Assembly (NCBI GenBank): GCA_007122565.1
Contig: SKTJ01000097.1
Location: 1-24,926 of the forward strand
Direction: 5' to 3'
Length of the DNA: 24,926 nt
From: Syntrophomonadaceae bacterium
Lineage (GTDB): Bacteria > Bacillota > Dethiobacteria > DTU022 > UBA8154
This document shows, piece by piece, positions 22,631 to 24,926 of the stretch. The number at the start of each line of letters is the position of its first letter. Position 1 is the first letter of the stretch. The translations under genes were made by a program, and so were the position numbers. The notes beneath the pieces were generated by a model. It was not told the DNA's origin. It saw nothing but the letters and a program-made list of their open reading frames with translations, and did not search any database.

Positions 22631-23926
22631 GTGATACAAGCAGGGACGATACAGGTAAACGGGCGGGGGCATTTGGAGATCGGTGGTTGCGATACGGTGG
22701 ATCTGGTGGAACGGTACGGCACGCCCCTTTATGTAATGGATGAAGAATTGTTGCGCAAAAATTGCCGCCGCTTTCGTAATGCAATGCGGCAAAGCTATTC
22801 ACGCGGTCAGGTTATATTTGCCGGCAAGGCTTTTCTTGTGCAGGCCATGGCTCGCCTGGTAGCGGAGGAAGGGCTTGGCCTGGATGTGGTATCAGGCGGA
22901 GAGCTTTATACTGCCCTCAAAGCCGGTTTCCCGGCTGAACAGATCTACTTCCACGGCAATAATAAGTCATGTACGGAACTGGAGGAAGCGATTGATGCGG
23001 GTATGGGGAGAATAATCGTGGATAGTATTATGGAACTTGAAGATATTATTGCCCTGGCGAAGGAAAAGGGGAAAAAGGTTTCCGTCCTTTTGCGTCTAAA
23101 GCCCGGGGTGGAAGCCCACACCCATGAGTACATTCAAACCGGTCAGGAAGATTCCAAGTTTGGTTTTGCCCTTGAAGATGAGGCCCTGGAAGGCGTGCGT
23201 CTGACTCTCTCGGCTCCGGATCAACTGGAACTGGCGGGGTTCCATTGCCACATTGGTTCCCAGATCTTCCAGGTAGATCCTTTCCGTCTGGCCGCACAGA
23301 CGATGTTACAATTTATGGCTTTGGTAAGGGAAAAAACTGGTTTTGTAGTCTCTCAGCTTAATATGGGCGGAGGCCTGGGGATTCGCTACCGCAACAGCGA
23401 TGAGCCTCCCTCCATTGAAACATTTGTCTCAAATCTGGCAACAGCAGTGACTAATGCGGCAAAAGAAAATGATTTTCCCCCGCCTGAACTGCTGCTGGAA
23501 CCGGGTCGCTCTATCTGCGGTGAAGCAGGGATTACCCTTTATCGTGTGGGTGTTATTAAGGATATCCCCGGGATCCGTCGCTACGTGTCCGTGGATGGTG
23601 GAATGATGGATAATATCCGGCCTGCCCTGTACGGAGCTGATTATGAAGCAGTGCTGGCGAACAAGGCCGACCGGGAAGGGGAAAAGCATGTCACTGTTGC
23701 CGGTAAGGCATGCGAGTCGGGAGATATTATCATCAACGAAGCCTTTCTTCCAGCAGTGGAGAAAGGGGACTTGCTGGCTGTTTTCAGCACCGGAGCCTAC
23801 TGCTACTCGATGGCAAGCAATTATAACCGGAATCCAAGGCCGGCAGTTTTATTCGTGCGGGGTGGCAAAGCGCGTATTGTGGTGCGCCGTGAAAGTTATG
23901 AGAATCTGGTGGCGCTGGATAGGTAA
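22631..23926 (+). CDS. lysA: Diaminopimelate decarboxylase LysA
   Basis: LysA is a PLP enzyme that decarboxylates meso-diaminopimelate to L-lysine, the last step of the pathway. The 431-aa protein has the expected length. Lys66 in IFAGKAFLV is the cofactor lysine; FHCHIGSQI, the NMGGGLGIRY phosphate-binding loop, LLLEPGRSICGEAG, MMDNIRPALYGADYEA and the CESGD catalytic motif are all present. The GTG at 22631 is the start: an ATG at 22627 is in another frame. It is preceded by GAGGGG and, further up, the lysine riboswitch. dapF follows across a heptamer-repeat spacer. The identification is firm. Confidence 0.97.
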   Translation: MIQAGTIQVNGRGHLEIGGCDTVDLVERYGTPLYVMDEELLRKNCRRFRNAMRQSYSRGQVIFAGKAFLVQAMARLVAEEGLGLDVVSGGELYTALKAGFPAEQIYFHGNNKSCTELEEAIDAGMGRIIVDSIMELEDIIALAKEKGKKVSVLLRLKPGVEAHTHEYIQTGQEDSKFGFALEDEALEGVRLTLSAPDQLELAGFHCHIGSQIFQVDPFRLAAQTMLQFMALVREKTGFVVSQLNMGGGLGIRYRNSDEPPSIETFVSNLATAVTNAAKENDFPPPELLLEPGRSICGEAGITLYRVGVIKDIPGIRRYVSVDGGMMDNIRPALYGADYEAVLANKADREGEKHVTVAGKACESGDIIINEAFLPAVEKGDLLAVFSTGAYCYSMASNYNRNPRPAVLFVRGGKARIVVRRESYENLVALDR

Positions 23927-23932
23927 GATCAA

Positions 23933-23977
23933 GAGGCAAGAAGCAAGAAGCAAGAAGAGGCAAGAGGCAAGAAGCAA
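23933..23977. repeat. GAAGCAA/GAGGCAA heptamer tandem repeat
   Basis: Six near-identical 7-mers (GAGGCAA, GAAGCAA, GAAGCAA, then after GAA two GAGGCAA and one GAAGCAA) lie between lysA and dapF, beginning 6 bases after the lysA stop. Confidence 0.85.
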
Positions 23978-24034
23978 GTGAGCAAAACAAATTGGTTTGC
24001 TCCAGGGCTCAATAGGTTCACGGGAGGAATTATT

Positions 24035-24880
24035 TTGTCTGAAATAGCTTTTACAAAGATGCACGGCCTCGGTAATGATTTTATACTTATTAATAACCTG
24101 GAATACGGGCTTGATACTTCCTATTATGCGGACAGGGCTGCACAACTTTGCGACCGCCATTTTGGTATTGGCGCGGATGGCCTGACAGTGATCGAACGGG
24201 GTGAAAAGGCTCCCTTTTTTATGCGTATCTTAAATCCTGACGGTAGTGAAGCGGAGATGTGCGGCAATGCCATCCGCTGCCTGGCTCGCTGGCTCTGGGA
24301 AAGAAAAATGGTGGGTGAGCAAACGTTTTCCCTGGAGACGGGAGCCGGAGTAAAGGAAGTGAGCCTCCTGCTACAAGGGAATTTGGTGCAGGCTGTGGAG
24401 GTGGATATGGGTGCGCCGGAGCTTAAGAGCACGGACATACCGGTAAGCGGCCCACCGCGCCGTGTTTCTGATGAAGCCCTCAGTGTGGAAGGGGAGAACA
24501 TCCTCTTTTCTGCTGTAAGCATGGGCAACCCCCACTGTGTAATTTTCGTACCATCACTGGACAATATCCCCTGGCAGCGCTGGGGGAAACTGCTGGAAAA
24601 CGATTCTCTTTTTCCACGGCGGACGAATGTGGAATTTGTCCAGATTTTGGATCAGCAGGAAGTTAAGGTTAAAGTCTGGGAGCGAGGTGCTGGGCCGACT
24701 CTGGCCTGTGGAACTGGTGCCTGTGCCGTTGTGGTGGCCGGTGTTTTGTCCGGCAGGCTCCGTTCACCGGTGCAAGTTAACCTACCCGGTGGAACACTCA
24801 AAATCACCTGGGAAGAAGGAACCGGTGCTATCATGGAGGGCCCGGCAGAAGAAGTTTTCAATGGCAGCTTCACTAAATAA
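24035..24880 (+). CDS. dapF: Diaminopimelate epimerase DapF
   Basis: DapF converts LL- to meso-diaminopimelate, used for peptidoglycan and, through LysA, lysine. From TTG 24035 it is 281 aa, close to the family norm. It begins FTKMHGLGNDFI. The two catalytic cysteines are visible as EMCGNAIRC (Cys76) and TLACGTGACA (Cys225), together with SMGNPHCVIF and ERGAGPTLACG. The upstream in-frame codons from 23978 arise from the repeat spacer and are unlike DapF, whereas GGAGG at 24024-24028 sits 6 bases before the TTG. It is probably co-transcribed with lysA and so shares its lysine control. The identification is firm. Confidence 0.96.
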   Translation: MSEIAFTKMHGLGNDFILINNLEYGLDTSYYADRAAQLCDRHFGIGADGLTVIERGEKAPFFMRILNPDGSEAEMCGNAIRCLARWLWERKMVGEQTFSLETGAGVKEVSLLLQGNLVQAVEVDMGAPELKSTDIPVSGPPRRVSDEALSVEGENILFSAVSMGNPHCVIFVPSLDNIPWQRWGKLLENDSLFPRRTNVEFVQILDQQEVKVKVWERGAGPTLACGTGACAVVVAGVLSGRLRSPVQVNLPGGTLKITWEEGTGAIMEGPAEEVFNGSFTK

Positions 24881-24926
24881 AGTCGAAAGTCAAAAGTCTT
24901 CAAGGGTCTATTTTATGATTTTTACC
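24881..24926. repeat. Start of an AGTCRAA heptamer repeat after dapF
   Basis: AGTCGAA, AGTCAAA and AGTCTTC follow each other in 7-base register (24881-24901). The window ends soon after, so the extent is unknown. No gene is visible. Confidence 0.5.

Noticed and set aside
23978..24034. N-terminal 19 residues upstream of DapF
   Set aside because: They come from the heptamer-repeat spacer and precede a good GGAGG site and TTG start at 24035; DapF proteins start near FTKMHGLGND.

Overview
The window comes from an anaerobic, endospore-forming, Clostridia-type Firmicute. The evidence is a Spo0E-like sporulation phosphatase gene, selenocysteine genes (selA, selB), purine-rich ribosome binding sites with frequent GTG/TTG starts, a lysine riboswitch and a c-di-GMP-I riboswitch, and a large cluster of oxygen-sensitive iron-sulfur/flavin electron-transfer proteins. 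The exact genus cannot be fixed from the sequence alone. Nearly every gene is intact. No rRNA, tRNA, CRISPR array, transposase or phage gene was seen.

Region 1 (1-5438): the tail of a membrane protein, a VanZ-family protein with its terminator, then an amino-sugar neighbourhood. This holds a GlmU acetyltransferase-like left-handed beta-helix protein, a winged-helix/nucleotidyltransferase protein of unknown role, phosphoglucosamine mutase (glmM) and glucosamine-6-phosphate deaminase (nagB). The spacers around glmM are filled with 7-bp tandem repeats.

Region 2 (5509-8809): a CofE-like (F420-0:glutamate ligase family) gene on the minus strand, a c-di-GMP-I riboswitch driving a 75-aa orphan protein, and a secreted stalk-domain/Big2 surface protein on the minus strand.

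Region 3 (8869-12647): a 178-bp nested inverted-repeat element, the overlapping selA-selB pair, and a small minus-strand Spo0E-like gene of 57 codons with an exact Spo0A box upstream.

Region 4 (13078-21479) is the highlight. One eight-gene operon encodes an HdrC-HdrB (HdrD-like) iron-sulfur protein, EtfB, EtfA, full-length HdrA, an MvhD/FlxD protein, two ferredoxin-type subunits (FlxC- and FlxB-like) and an NAD(P)H-FAD-[2Fe-2S] subunit (FlxA-like). Read together it predicts a soluble, flavin-based electron bifurcating or confurcating assembly. It would join NAD(P)H (Flx module), ferredoxin (HdrA) and an Etf-linked carrier pool through the HdrD-like protein. A structured leader ending in eight T residues and a second exact Spo0A box precede it; a strong hairpin follows it.

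Region 5 (21640-24926): an RseC-family membrane protein, then a promoter, lysine riboswitch and attenuator controlling lysA and dapF (last steps of diaminopimelate/lysine synthesis). Heptameric tandem repeats recur in five or more spacers and use several different 7-mers.
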